Part shown: piece by piece, positions 1-8,836 of the stretch
Layout of the letters: each line of letters opens with the position of its first letter
How positions within the stretch are numbered: position 1 is the stretch's first letter
NCBI RefSeq assembly: GCF_900770955.1
Contig: NZ_CAAGLX010000017.1
Coordinates: forward strand, 67,260 to 131,259
Source: an uncultured Phascolarctobacterium sp.
GTDB lineage: Bacteria > Bacillota > Negativicutes > Acidaminococcales > Acidaminococcaceae
DNA: 64,000 bases
Direction of reading: 5' to 3'
Program-made: the position numbers and the translations under genes
The notes under the pieces: generated by a model
Seen by the model: the letters and a program-made list of their open reading frames with translations, nothing else
Told to the model about the DNA's origin: nothing
The model's database searches: none

Positions 1-1180
1 TATATGTATCGCGGGCAATGACCAGCTCCTCGTTCGTCGGGATAACGAAAATTTTTACACGCGCACGGCGCACGCTGATTTCGCGCTCCTTGCCGCGTAC
101 CTGATTGAGGTCCGGATCGATGCGTGTGCCGAGATATTCCAGGCCGTTGCAGATTTTATCACGCATAAAGGGAGAATTTTCGCCTAAGCCCGCAGTAAAG
201 ACAATCGCGTCTACACCACCCATTGCCGCTACATAACCGCCTATATATTTTTTTACCTTGTAGGCAAATACATCGATTGCCAGCTGGCTGCGGTCATCTC
301 CGCGGTTGGCTGCACTTTCCAGATCACGGAAATCGCTCGACAGACCGCTGATTCCGAGAATACCGCTGCGGCGGTTCAGATAATCATCTATCTGCTGCGC
401 ATTCATATTTTCCTTTTCCATCAGGAAGGGAATAATCGCCGGGTCAATCTCGCCGCTGCGTGTACCCATAATCAGGCCCTCAAGCGGTGTATAGCCCATG
501 CTTGTATCAATAGATTTGCCGTATTTGATTGCCGCAATGCTGGCACCGTTGCCAAGATGACAGCTGATAATACGCAAATCGTTCATATGCTCCTGCATCA
601 GCTCCGCAGCACGCAGAGCAACATATTTATGCGAGGTACCGTGGAAGCCGTAACGGCGCACACCGTATTTGACATACATTTCATAAGGCAGGCCGTAAAG
701 ATATGCAACCTTCGGCATCGTCTGATGAAAGGCTGTATCAAACACTGCTACCTGCGGTGTACCGCGCATAATTTCCATGCAGGCATTGATGCCGTACAGA
801 TTAGGCGGATTATGCAGAGGAGCAATCTCACAGCAGGCCTCGATACCGCGCAGCACGTCACTGGTAATCAGCACACTGTCGGTAAAGCGCTCGCCGCCAT
901 GCACAACACGGTGACCTACAGCATCAATCTCGGACATATCCTTGATAACGCCGTATTCCTTGCTGGTCAGCGCCTTAATCGCCATACGGATACCAACCTT
1001 ATGGTCAGGAATTTCCTCTTTTAAATCAATTGTATATTTGCCAGCCGGCGTATGCTTCAGTGTGGAACCTTCCATACCGATGCGTTCAATCAGGCCTTTG
1101 GCCATGACATGCTCGCCTTCCATGTTTATCAGCTGATATTTGATAGATGAGCTGCCACAATTTACTACGAAAACAATCAC
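1..1180 (-). CDS. ackA: Acetate kinase, C-terminus cut by window edge
   Basis: Acetate kinase interconverts acetyl phosphate plus ADP with acetate plus ATP, the last ATP-yielding step of acetate fermentation in the cytoplasm. About 393 codons are visible and the last few residues lie beyond the left edge. The protein begins MIVFVVNCGSSSIKYQ (family phosphate-binding N-terminus). It contains VGHRVVHGGERF, the FHGTSHKYV catalytic region, the SCHLGNGASI loop and FTAGLGENSP. The start is a GTG six bases after GGGAGG, which is why an ATG-only search misses it. No pta gene is adjacent. A tandem 10-bp repeat lies just upstream. Confidence 0.95.
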   Translation of the reverse strand, partial: MIVFVVNCGSSSIKYQLINMEGEHVMAKGLIERIGMEGSTLKHTPAGKYTIDLKEEIPDHKVGIRMAIKALTSKEYGVIKDMSEIDAVGHRVVHGGERFTDSVLITSDVLRGIEACCEIAPLHNPPNLYGINACMEIMRGTPQVAVFDTAFHQTMPKVAYLYGLPYEMYVKYGVRRYGFHGTSHKYVALRAAELMQEHMNDLRIISCHLGNGASIAAIKYGKSIDTSMGYTPLEGLIMGTRSGEIDPAIIPFLMEKENMNAQQIDDYLNRRSGILGISGLSSDFRDLESAANRGDDRSQLAIDVFAYKVKKYIGGYVAAMGGVDAIVFTAGLGENSPFMRDKICNGLEYLGTRIDPDLNQVRGKEREISVRRARVKIFVIPTNEELVIARDTY

Positions 1181-1228
1181 AATAAGCCTCCCGGTCAACG
1201 CCAAATTTAAATCGAGTCTTAAATACCA

Positions 1229-1251
1229 ATACACTATTAGTATACACTATT
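1229..1251. repeat. Tandem 10-bp direct repeat upstream of ackA
   Basis: ATACACTATT occurs twice, at 1229-1238 and 1242-1251, with a 13-bp period. On the minus strand it covers a possible TATACT -10 element of ackA, so it could bind a regulator. That role is inferred from position only. Confidence 0.45.
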
Positions 1252-1293
1252 CGTGGCCAATTGAACAGAAATATTTTCTCAATTCTCAGCCTA

Positions 1294-1302
1294 TGCTATA
1301 AT
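1294..1302 (+). promoter_or_regulatory. Extended -10 promoter of tmcAL
   Basis: TG-C-TATAAT at 1294-1302 lies about 35 bp before the tmcAL start, whose ribosome site is GAGGT. No clear -35 hexamer is seen, as is usual for extended -10 promoters. Confidence 0.5.
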
Positions 1303-1336
1303 ATTCACAGAGATAAAATAATGCGAGGTAAAAAAT

Positions 1337-2515
1337 ATGCAGGCCACAGGCATCATTGCCGAATATAATCCATTTCATAACGGTCATCTTTATCATATAC
1401 AGGAAACTAAGCGTCTGACGCAGCAGCCCGTCATTGTCGTAATGAGCGGCAGCTTTATGCAGCGCGGCGAGCCTGCTGTTTTAAGCAAATGGCAGCGCGC
1501 CTACTTTGCCGTCCGCGGCGGTGTCGATTTAGTGCTGGAGCTACCCTGCGTCTTTACCCTGCGCAGTGCCGAGTTCTTCGCCAAGGGCGCTGCAGCGCTT
1601 TTAGCAGCTACAGGCTGCGTCAACGCGCTTGCCTGCGGCACGGAAAATCCTCAAAGCGATTTTGAAGCTTCGGCACGCCTTGCCTGCAGCGCTGAAGCGC
1701 AAGCAAAGCTGCGTGAGCTTCTGCAAAGCGGCTTAAGCTATGCGCAGGCCTGGGAAAAAATTTTAGGCGAACACACAGCCTTCCGCTCTCCCAACGACAT
1801 TTTGGCGCTGGAATATACCAAGGCGCTGCTGCAGACTGCTGCAGACATTCAACCATTTTATCTGCAGCGCACAGATAAAGGCTATAACTCCACCGCTATC
1901 GGCAGCAGTATAGCCAGCGCCAGTGCCATCCGGCAGGCTTTAGCGGCAGGCGACGACAGCTGGCGGCAGGCTGTACCTGAGTACACGCACGCAGCTCTTG
2001 CCACCGGCGGCTATAAAGCACAGCTTTTGTGGCAGCTGCTGAAATACCGCCTGCGTCTGCTCACGCCACAGCATCTGGCGGAGCGCTGCGAAGCCAGCGA
2101 AGGCATCGAAAACCTGCTCAGCCGGGCTGCAGACTGCAATTGTCTGCAAACAGCACTCGCTGCCTGCAGCAGTAAGCGCTACACCGCCAGCCGCATCCGC
2201 CGCCTGCTGCTGCAAATACTGTTGGACCAGTCCAAAGCAGTATGGCAGCAGCAAGCCCCGGCCTATTTGCGCGTGCTGGCCTTTAACGACACCGGCCGTC
2301 AGCTGCTGCACAGGATGAAAGCAAGCGCTCAGCTACCAATTATCAACAAGCTGGGCCGTAATGCCCTGTACAACGGCAATGCTTCCTACCGCTTGCAGCT
2401 GTCAGCGGAAGTAACCGCTACCGACCTGTGGTCAATGCTGCAGAGCGACACAGCGTTCGACCGCAGCGGCAACGACTTTTATCAGTCACCCCTCTATGTC
2501 CGCAGCAAAATATAA
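1337..2515 (+). CDS. tmcAL: tRNA(Met) cytidine acetate ligase (TmcAL, YlbM family)
   Basis: TmcAL makes N4-acetylcytidine at the wobble position of elongator tRNA-Met, using acetate and ATP and forming acetyl-adenylate. The 392-residue length is typical. The N-terminus reads GIIAEYNPFHNGHLYHI, with the HxGH nucleotidyltransferase motif near residues 15-18, followed by MSGSFMQRGEPAVLSKW as in the family. The divergent neighbour is acetate kinase, which handles the same substrate, acetate. This may be chance. Start chosen at the ATG after GAGGT. Confidence 0.93.
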   Translation: MQATGIIAEYNPFHNGHLYHIQETKRLTQQPVIVVMSGSFMQRGEPAVLSKWQRAYFAVRGGVDLVLELPCVFTLRSAEFFAKGAAALLAATGCVNALACGTENPQSDFEASARLACSAEAQAKLRELLQSGLSYAQAWEKILGEHTAFRSPNDILALEYTKALLQTAADIQPFYLQRTDKGYNSTAIGSSIASASAIRQALAAGDDSWRQAVPEYTHAALATGGYKAQLLWQLLKYRLRLLTPQHLAERCEASEGIENLLSRAADCNCLQTALAACSSKRYTASRIRRLLLQILLDQSKAVWQQQAPAYLRVLAFNDTGRQLLHRMKASAQLPIINKLGRNALYNGNASYRLQLSAEVTATDLWSMLQSDTAFDRSGNDFYQSPLYVRSKI

Positions 2516-2556
2516 CAGCAACCCATATTGCCGACACCGCAATTAAAGCAAGCAAA

Positions 2557-2607
2557 AAAAAGCTGTAACGCAAGCGTCTATAAGCAACGCCTGCTGTTAC
2601 AGCTTTT
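2557..2607. terminator. Bidirectional terminator between tmcAL and the coiled-coil gene
   Basis: AAAAGCTGTAAC at 2557-2569 pairs with GTTACAGCTTTT at 2596-2607, with A and T runs on the two outer flanks. It serves the converging tmcAL and coaD operon transcripts. Confidence 0.7.
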
Positions 2608-2616
2608 ATAATGCTC

Positions 2617-3216
2617 TTATTCTTCCTCGACAGCTTCCTGTTCAGGAACATCCTCAGCGACTGCCGGAAGCTCCAGTTTCTCCATCTCATTTTCTACGTT
2701 TACTTTGTTTTCTTCCAGTCCTTTTAATGCGCTGGACAGATTACCGCTCAGGTAAGCCAGCATATCCTCTGCATATTGCAGGGAATCCTGCTTCACCTGC
2801 AAAGCGTAAGCATCGGCAGCAGTCTTGGTTTCCTCCTGATAGCGCAACGCATTGGCTTTGATATCTTCTGCAGCAGCATTAGCCTGCTTAACAACCTCCT
2901 CCTGCTGTACCTTGGCATCAGCTTCAGCCTGAGCAACACTGATAATACGCTCAGCCTCATCCTTGGCCTGCTGTACTATACGGTCAGCATCGGCATAAGC
3001 CTTGTTGACAATATTCTTCTGCTCCTCCAGCACCTGGTTGGCACTTTTGATTTCGCGCGGAATTGCTTCCTTCAAATCGTCGATAATATTCAGCAGATCG
3101 TTTTCATCAAGCATAATCTTATCCATCAAAGGAAAATGTCTTGCATTAGAAACCAGATCAAGAAATTGTTCAAAAAGTCCATCGAGTGCTACATTAGTTT
3201 TGTTGCGTTCAATCAT
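2617..3216 (-). CDS. Coiled-coil protein of unknown function, last gene of the rsmD-coaD operon
   Basis: A 199-residue soluble protein. Residues about 45-170 form a long charged Ala/Glu/Lys/Gln helix (NQVLEEQKNIVNKAYADADR onward) predicted to be a coiled coil, and the last 20 residues are very acidic. The composition resembles the b or E stator subunits of ATP synthases and DivIVA-like proteins, but no specific family motif is seen and no ATPase genes are near. It lies 20 bp after coaD in the same direction, a position where Firmicutes often carry an ATPase-like coiled-coil gene. Function unknown. Start ATG follows AGGGG. Confidence 0.75.
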   Translation of the reverse strand: MIERNKTNVALDGLFEQFLDLVSNARHFPLMDKIMLDENDLLNIIDDLKEAIPREIKSANQVLEEQKNIVNKAYADADRIVQQAKDEAERIISVAQAEADAKVQQEEVVKQANAAAEDIKANALRYQEETKTAADAYALQVKQDSLQYAEDMLAYLSGNLSSALKGLEENKVNVENEMEKLELPAVAEDVPEQEAVEEE

Positions 3217-3236
3217 GATATCAACCCCTATAAAAT

Positions 3237-3728
3237 CTATTCAAACTTTTTGTAAACATGCTTGCGTACGCGTTCTTCTATACATTCAGGCACCAAATCC
3301 TTCAGCTGACCGCCAAAGGTTGCCAGCTCACGCACACCGGAGGAGCTGACGAAGGAATATTTAGCATTGGTCATAATAAAAACCGTTTCCAGATCATTGT
3401 CGATTTTTTTCAAAAGCAACGCCCTTTGGAATTCATACTCGAAATCAGTAAAAGCACGCAAGCCTCTGACGATAAAAGGCGCCTCTTCCTTTTTGCAGAA
3501 TTCATTCAGCAGACCGGAAAAGCAGGTTACTCTTACATTAGGAATATGCTTGGTTGCTTCCCTGAGCATTTCCACACGCTCTTCCATGGAAAACATAGCC
3601 TTATCCTTGCCGGGATTATGAAAAACGCTGATAATCAGCTCATCAAACATCGCACTTGCTCTTTCAAAAATATCAATATGACCCTTGGTAACAGGATCAA
3701 AGCTTCCTGGACAAACTGCTCTGCGCAT
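3237..3728 (-). CDS. coaD: Phosphopantetheine adenylyltransferase
   Basis: CoaD transfers AMP from ATP to 4'-phosphopantetheine to give dephospho-CoA, the penultimate step of coenzyme A synthesis. The protein is 163 residues, the usual length. It shows RRAVCPGSFDPVTKGHIDIF (nucleotidyl-transfer TxGH motif), FIVRGLRAFTDFEYE in the middle, and YSFVSSSGVRELA near the C-terminus. The chosen ATG at 3728 has AGGAGG eight bases upstream. A longer frame adds 14 residues before it that are not conserved. It lies between rsmD and the coiled-coil gene, the common rsmD-coaD order. Confidence 0.96.
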   Translation of the reverse strand: MRRAVCPGSFDPVTKGHIDIFERASAMFDELIISVFHNPGKDKAMFSMEERVEMLREATKHIPNVRVTCFSGLLNEFCKKEEAPFIVRGLRAFTDFEYEFQRALLLKKIDNDLETVFIMTNAKYSFVSSSGVRELATFGGQLKDLVPECIEERVRKHVYKKFE

Positions 3729-3848
3729 AGCCAGACCTCCTAATCTATCCTTAATCAAAAAAATGACCAAAGAAATTCCTCTAATATATTCTGTATTTTA
3801 TTCGACATAAAAACTGAGAATCCTTTTTATTCTCCAAAATACTATATA

Positions 3849-4406
3849 TTATAACATATTATAACAAATAAAATCCACTATTGTTTCACCGTAACGGCTG
3901 CTGCGTACCAGCTCACAGCCTGCCGGCAGCTCCGGCAGTTCATTGTGCGCGCTGCGTTCCACAACCAGATAACCGCCAGGACGCAAAAATGACTTTCTGC
4001 CCAAAAGCGCAATAATCTGCTCTATCCAGCCTTTATTGTACGGAGGGTCGCAAAAAGCAAAGTCAAACAGCTCCCCTGCTGTCGCAAGTCTTTCGGCTAC
4101 CGCCGGAGCACTTCCCTGCAGCACCCTGCAATCAGACTCCGCACGGCATTTGGCAATATTACTGCGCACCAGACGTAACGATTCCTTGCTCGCATCAATA
4201 AACGTAACAGCCGCAGCACCACGGCTCCAGCTTTCCAGACCAAGATTTCCTGTACCCGCAAAAAGGTCCAAAACCTCAGCGCCGATAATCTTGCTGCCTA
4301 TAATATTAAAAACAGATTCCTTAACCCTGTCCGCAGTCGGCCGTACATCGTAGGTTTTAGGTACAGTCAGCTGCAGGCCGCGGGCCTTGCCGGTAATTAT
4401 TCTCAT
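3849..4406 (-). CDS. rsmD: 16S rRNA guanine(966)-N2-methyltransferase
   Basis: RsmD methylates G966 of 16S rRNA in the assembling 30S subunit using S-adenosylmethionine. It is 185 residues from the chosen ATG at 4406 (MRIITGKARG, preceded by GAGG). A 13-residue upstream extension exists but has no good ribosome site. The Rossmann motif VLDLFAGTGNLGLES and the catalytic FCDPPYN (N6/N2-methylase DPPY type) are both present. It is the first gene of the rsmD-coaD operon and is divergent from the DUF4127 gene at 4624. Confidence 0.95.
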   Translation of the reverse strand: MRIITGKARGLQLTVPKTYDVRPTADRVKESVFNIIGSKIIGAEVLDLFAGTGNLGLESWSRGAAAVTFIDASKESLRLVRSNIAKCRAESDCRVLQGSAPAVAERLATAGELFDFAFCDPPYNKGWIEQIIALLGRKSFLRPGGYLVVERSAHNELPELPAGCELVRSSRYGETIVDFICYNML

Positions 4407-4449
4407 ATACTGCTCCTCTATGTTATAATTGGGTTGAGATGGCATTTCA

Positions 4450-4577
4450 CCCCCTTTCGCCTCACTTCGTTCGGCACCTTCCCCGTAGAGGAAGGCAAGC
4501 AGTCAGCTTTCGCAATCACTTTCTCGCCTGCCCCGTAGGGGAAGGTGTCAGCGAATGTAATGAGCTGACGGAAGGGG
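4450..4577. repeat. Intergenic inverted-repeat element in a divergent promoter region
   Basis: About 128 bp with two imperfect inverted arms. The left arm runs from CCCCTTTCGCCTCACTTCG to CACCTTCCCCGTAGAGGAAG. The right arm contains CCCCGTAGGGGAAGGTGTCA and ends GCTGACGGAAGGGG. The pattern matches the extragenic palindromic repeats common in gut Firmicutes. It separates rsmD from the divergent DUF4127 gene. No second copy was seen in this window. Confidence 0.6.
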
Positions 4578-4623
4578 AATTTAATCTTAAACATTCTCTC
4601 TACATTTTTTAAAGGACACCCTT

Positions 4624-6282
4624 ATGCGCAATTCAAGCAAAATACTCTTCATAATCTGCTCCATAATGCTGATTTCAGGCATCTGCCTGCGCCTTGCGTT
4701 ACCCTCAAGCACTCCGCTTAAGCTGACGCAGCCCGCGCCAACGCAAAGCATCCTGCTGCTGCCTCTCGACAGCCGCCCTGTCTGCAGCACCATGGTGCAA
4801 AAGCTGGGCACACTTGCAGGCCTAAATGTAATTTTACCGCCAAAAGCCTGTCTTGACAACTACCGGACACCGTCCGACAAGCAAAAACTTTTACAATGGC
4901 TGCAGACAAACCAGGCATTTTACGATTACAGCATCATTTCTGCCGATAATCTGCTGCACGGAGGCCTGCTTGCCGCCCGCATGAACACTGCCGCACCGGC
5001 GGAAGAAGATGCGCTGCTGGAGCAGCTGCGGCAACTTGCACCGAAAAAGCAGCAGGCTGTTTTTTCTGTCATACCGCGTCTGCTTGTCAGCGACCAGCTT
5101 CTGCCAGACCGCTGGTATCAATACCAGCTGATGCGTTATTCCCAGCTCGCCGACATGGTGCGTATCACAGGCAGCTTCGCCCTCACGCAGGAGCTGCGCC
5201 GTACAGAAGCCAAAATTCCGCCCAAGGTCTTGGAAAAATATCGCAGCCGTTATCAGCAGAGTGACCGCTTCAACCTTGGTCTGCTACGCCTTGCTGCAGA
5301 CAACAGACAAATAACCTTCGGACAGGATGACGCTTCCCCCATCGGTCTGCCGCACGCCAGCGCCGTCAGACTACAAAGCGGTATTGCCGCCCAACAGCTG
5401 CAGCAGCAGGCACAGCTCACCTACGGCGCAGACGAAATTGCTGCCCTGCTGCTTACGCGCTTCTATCTGCAGCAAAACGGTTGGCGGCCCAAGGTTTACC
5501 TGCATTACGCTTCTCCGCAAGCAGAAGGACTGGATATGCCCTACATGGCCGTCTGCGTCGGTGCTGCGCTGCGCAACCAGCTGCAGCTCATCGGCGCAAC
5601 CGAGGTCACTACGCCCGCAGCAGCAGACCTTATCTGCTATATCAACTGCGGCAACGATGACTTCCTCCCTTCCGCCAAGCAGGCACAGGAGCTGCAGGAA
5701 ATGCTAGATAAAGGCTACAGAGTCGCGCTCGTCGACAGCAGCGCCAACTTTGAGGCCAAGGAACTGCTGCTGCCACAGCTTTTAGCAAATGACATACAAA
5801 TTAACAAGCTCGCTGCCTACGCCGCCTGGAACACCTTCAGCAATTCCTCAGGCACTGCCTTAGCGCAGGGACTGCTTTTCTGCGGCCGTCTGCGCCAGCT
5901 GCAAGCAGCAGGCGCAGCTGCGGACCAGCTGGCAGCACTCTACGCTGCTAACCTGAACTTTACCGCCGAGCGTATCCTCGAGGATTACTATTACCAAAAG
6001 CTGGTTCATCCACCACTGCGAAAAACATTAGAAGCCTTCGGCACCGATCCCGTAGATCTTGACAACGAAGAAAAAACGTCAACAGAACAATATATCCAAA
6101 AAAGACTTAGTCTGCAGGCTTATAAGCTGCTACACGATAATTTAGGACGCAAGCCTTTCTACCGCCAAAACGGCCACAGCTATTATCTGCGTGACCTCAG
6201 CGTCGGTGTCAAGCTCCCTTGGGCCAGGATTTTCGAAGCAGAGCTGCAGGTATGGACGCACACAGGCATAAAAAGCGAATAA
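4624..6282 (+). CDS. DUF4127 family protein, membrane-anchored or secreted (first copy)
   Basis: A 552-residue protein with an N-terminal hydrophobic segment (about residues 8-27) that is either a signal peptide or an anchor. The DUF4127 signatures are ILLLPLDSRPVCSTMVQKL near residue 45, SIISADNLLHGGLLAAR near residue 105, FGQDDASPIGLPH in the middle and YAAWNTFSNSSGTALAQG toward the C-terminus. The family is common in Firmicutes and has no established function. The conserved Asp/His/Asn pattern suggests an enzyme acting outside the membrane, which is inference. A paralogue lies beyond thrS at 8837. The start follows AAAGGA. Confidence 0.85.
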   Translation: MRNSSKILFIICSIMLISGICLRLALPSSTPLKLTQPAPTQSILLLPLDSRPVCSTMVQKLGTLAGLNVILPPKACLDNYRTPSDKQKLLQWLQTNQAFYDYSIISADNLLHGGLLAARMNTAAPAEEDALLEQLRQLAPKKQQAVFSVIPRLLVSDQLLPDRWYQYQLMRYSQLADMVRITGSFALTQELRRTEAKIPPKVLEKYRSRYQQSDRFNLGLLRLAADNRQITFGQDDASPIGLPHASAVRLQSGIAAQQLQQQAQLTYGADEIAALLLTRFYLQQNGWRPKVYLHYASPQAEGLDMPYMAVCVGAALRNQLQLIGATEVTTPAAADLICYINCGNDDFLPSAKQAQELQEMLDKGYRVALVDSSANFEAKELLLPQLLANDIQINKLAAYAAWNTFSNSSGTALAQGLLFCGRLRQLQAAGAAADQLAALYAANLNFTAERILEDYYYQKLVHPPLRKTLEAFGTDPVDLDNEEKTSTEQYIQKRLSLQAYKLLHDNLGRKPFYRQNGHSYYLRDLSVGVKLPWARIFEAELQVWTHTGIKSE

Positions 6283-6383
6283 GCAGCTTACGCAAGCTAA
6301 AACAGAACACCATATCCGCTACGGAAATATCGCAAATAATGCAGGCGGCAGCTACGCCTTATTTCCGTGAGTAAAAACAAAAC

Positions 6384-6425
6384 AAGCCTCTGATACAACT
6401 ATGTTTGCTAGTATATCAGAGGCTT
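6384..6425 (+). terminator. Hairpin after the first DUF4127 gene
   Basis: A perfect 12-bp stem, AAGCCTCTGATA pairing with TATCAGAGGCTT, then ATTTAAAC. The T-tract is weak, so termination is probable rather than certain. Confidence 0.55.
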
Positions 6426-6491
6426 ATTTAAACTTATAAGACCAATAACGCAAGGTATATAATGCTGATACCCAAAAAATAAACAAAAACA

Positions 6492-6518
6492 AAGGCTGCA
6501 CCATAGCAGTACAGCCTT
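6492..6518 (-). terminator. Terminator of thrS
   Basis: AAGGCTG pairs with CAGCCTT. On the minus strand it is followed by TGTTTTTGTTT, a rho-independent terminator about 30 bp after the thrS stop. Confidence 0.7.
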
Positions 6519-6549
6519 CGCTCTTTTATATCAGCAGAAGCTGAAAATA

Positions 6550-8343
6550 TTATTTTTTAGCCTTAGAATCAACTACATCCTTCAAAATTGCTTCAAATGC
6601 TTCGAAGCTCATAGCGCCCATATCGCCCTCGGTGCGGTTACGCGGAGAAACAGTCTTGTTTTCCATGTCGCGGTCGCCGACAACCAGCATGTACGGGATT
6701 TTCTCCAACTGACCTTCACGAATCTTCTTGCCGATTTTTTCGTTACGGGCATCAACGGTTACGCGATAACCGTTAGCCTCCAGCTTATGAGCCAGCTCAT
6801 AGCAGTAGTCAACAGCGCGGTCGGTTACCGGCAGGAAGCGAACCTGCTCCGGAGCCATCCAGGTCGGCAGTGCACCTGCATAGGTTTCGATGAGGTATGC
6901 CAGAGTACGCTCGTAGCAGCCCAGGGAGGTACGGTGAATGATGTACGGCAGCTTCTTCTCGCCGTTCTCATCAACATAGTACATACCAAATTTCTCTGCC
7001 AGCAGCATATCAATCTGAATAGTAACGATGGTGTCCTCTTTACCGAATACGTTGTGGAACTGGATATCCAGCTTCGGACCGTAGAAAGCAGCCTCGTCAA
7101 AGCCAACCTCATATTCAACACCGAGGTCATCAAGGATTTTCTTCATAACAGCCTGTGCATGATCCCATTGCTCAGCGGTGCCTTCATACTTGTTGTTCGG
7201 GTTTGCAGGATCCCACTGGCTGAAGCGGAAGGTGCATTTATCCAGCATACCAACAGTTTCCAGGCAGTATTTAGCCAAATCCAGACAGCCCTTAAATTCT
7301 TCTTCCAATTGATCAGGACGAAGAATCAGATGGCCCTCGGAGATGGTGAACTGACGCACACGAATCAGGCCGTGCATTTCGCCGCTGTCCTCGTTACGGA
7401 ACAAAGTAGATGTTTCGCCCAAGCGCATCGGCAGCTCACGATAGGAGCGCTGACGGTTCAGGAAAACCTGATATTGGAACGGGCAGGTCATAGGACGCAG
7501 AGCGAAGCATTCTTTGGTTTCGTCATGCGGGTCGCCCAAAATGAACATGCCGTCAAGATAATGATCCCAGTGACCGGAAATACGATACAGGTCACGTTTT
7601 GCCATCAGCGGAGTTTTGGTCAGCAGATAGCCGCGTTTTTGTTCCACATCCTCAACCCAACGCTGCAGCAGCTGGATTACACGTGCGCCTTTCGGCAGCA
7701 GGATAGGCAAACCTTGACCGATATAATCAACGGTAGTGAAATATTCCAGGTCGCGGCCCAGCTTGTTATGGTCACGCTTCAAAGCTTCAGCCTGCTGTTC
7801 CAGATATGCGTCCAGTTCTTCCTTCTTCGGGAAAGCAATACCGTAGATACGTTGCAGCATCTTGCGGTTGGAATCACCACGCCAGTAAGCACCGGTAGCG
7901 GAAGTCAATTTGATAGCGTTGCCTTTAATACGGCCGGTGGAATCAAGATGCGGACCTGCGCACAGATCGGTGAAATCGCCCTGCTTGTAGAAGCTGATAA
8001 CTGCATCCTCAGGCAGGTCGTTAATCAGTTCAACCTTGTAAGGCTCTTCTTTTTCTTCCATGAATTTTACAGCCTCTGCACGTGGCAGTTCAAAGCGCTC
8101 TAATTTCAGCTTTTCCTTGCAGATTTTACGCATTTCGCCTTCCAGAGCAGCGAGATCCTCTGGAGTGAACGGAGCCGGAGTATCGAAATCATAATAGAAG
8201 CCATTGTCAATGCTGGGACCGATGGCCAGCTTAACATCTGGATGTAATCTCTTCATAGCCTGCGCCAGTACATGGGAGCAGGTATGCCAATAAGTTTGGC
8301 GGTATTCCTTGTTTTCAAAGCTAAATTTGTTTTCCTCAGACAT
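6550..8343 (-). CDS. thrS: Threonyl-tRNA synthetase lacking the TGS domain
   Basis: This enzyme charges tRNA-Thr with threonine. It has 597 residues, while the usual bacterial form has about 640. The protein enters the editing (N2) domain almost at once: HTCSHVLAQAMKRLHP, with HxxxH at residues about 20-24, then the SAD part (FTDLCAGPHL). The class II catalytic core shows RPMTCPFQYQVF (motif 2 region), TSTLFRNEDSGEMHGLIRVR and HRTSLGCYERTLAYLIE (motif 3). The C-terminal anticodon domain reads QVRFLPVTDRA and ends before SPRNRTEGDMG. The N-terminal TGS (N1) domain is missing. The start is secured by AGGAGG directly upstream and by the T-box leader. Confidence 0.96.
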   Translation of the reverse strand: MSEENKFSFENKEYRQTYWHTCSHVLAQAMKRLHPDVKLAIGPSIDNGFYYDFDTPAPFTPEDLAALEGEMRKICKEKLKLERFELPRAEAVKFMEEKEEPYKVELINDLPEDAVISFYKQGDFTDLCAGPHLDSTGRIKGNAIKLTSATGAYWRGDSNRKMLQRIYGIAFPKKEELDAYLEQQAEALKRDHNKLGRDLEYFTTVDYIGQGLPILLPKGARVIQLLQRWVEDVEQKRGYLLTKTPLMAKRDLYRISGHWDHYLDGMFILGDPHDETKECFALRPMTCPFQYQVFLNRQRSYRELPMRLGETSTLFRNEDSGEMHGLIRVRQFTISEGHLILRPDQLEEEFKGCLDLAKYCLETVGMLDKCTFRFSQWDPANPNNKYEGTAEQWDHAQAVMKKILDDLGVEYEVGFDEAAFYGPKLDIQFHNVFGKEDTIVTIQIDMLLAEKFGMYYVDENGEKKLPYIIHRTSLGCYERTLAYLIETYAGALPTWMAPEQVRFLPVTDRAVDYCYELAHKLEANGYRVTVDARNEKIGKKIREGQLEKIPYMLVVGDRDMENKTVSPRNRTEGDMGAMSFEAFEAILKDVVDSKAKK

Positions 8344-8390
8344 TTTTGTTTCCTCCTAACACGATGTATCGTAAACAGTGCGGTCCGGGC

Positions 8391-8651
8391 AAAAAAATAA
8401 ACCCCAGTCCCACACCAAAGGGACGGAGTTATCCGCGGTTCCACCCTCATTGACATATGTAGTGACATATGCCCACTCGGTACCGTTAACGCCGGTAATA
8501 CGGACTGGCATACTTGCTTACGCGTTCCGCAGTCAGTTTGAAGGCGGTGCGCCCATCGTTTTCTTCCTGCTGCTCTCAGCCACGGCAGCATTTTCTGTAG
8601 AACCCTCCACGACGGCAATTCCTTCGCATTACTGTTACTATTTTCATTTAC
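8391..8651 (-). promoter_or_regulatory. T-box riboswitch leader of thrS
   Basis: The minus strand carries the T-box core AGGGTGGAACCGCGG (8433-8447), which pairs with the acceptor end of uncharged tRNA-Thr. It is followed by a terminator hairpin at 8402-8428 (CTCCGTCCC with GGGACTGGGG) and a T-run TTTATTTTTTT at 8391-8401. Stem I and its specifier lie between the start near 8651 and the core. I could not fix the specifier codon with certainty. The leader should raise thrS expression when tRNA-Thr is uncharged. Confidence 0.92.
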
Positions 8652-8657
8652 CAGTTT

Positions 8658-8685
8658 ATTATAGCACACCGGTAATGCTTGTCAA
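8658..8685 (-). promoter_or_regulatory. Promoter of thrS leader
   Basis: TTGACA (8680-8685) and TATAAT (8658-8663) are spaced 16 bp on the minus strand and predict transcription starting near 8651. Confidence 0.85.
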
Positions 8686-8836
8686 GCTTCTACTGGAAAA
8701 AACTTTTATTTCATAGTATAATAAGAAAATAAATTCTTTTACTTGTAAACATACCTAACAGCGAGTCCTTTGTGCATGTATATTAACCTTTACAAAACGT
8801 ATATCCAGGACTGTCAAGATTTAAGGAGGCGTACGC

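Noticed and set aside
6787..8103. Long plus-strand ORF of 438 codons inside thrS
   Set aside because: Antisense shadow of threonyl-tRNA synthetase, whose class II motifs are all in frame on the minus strand.
8253..8669. ORF of 138 codons over the thrS leader
   Set aside because: It is the T-box RNA read as protein; the conserved core and terminator explain the region.
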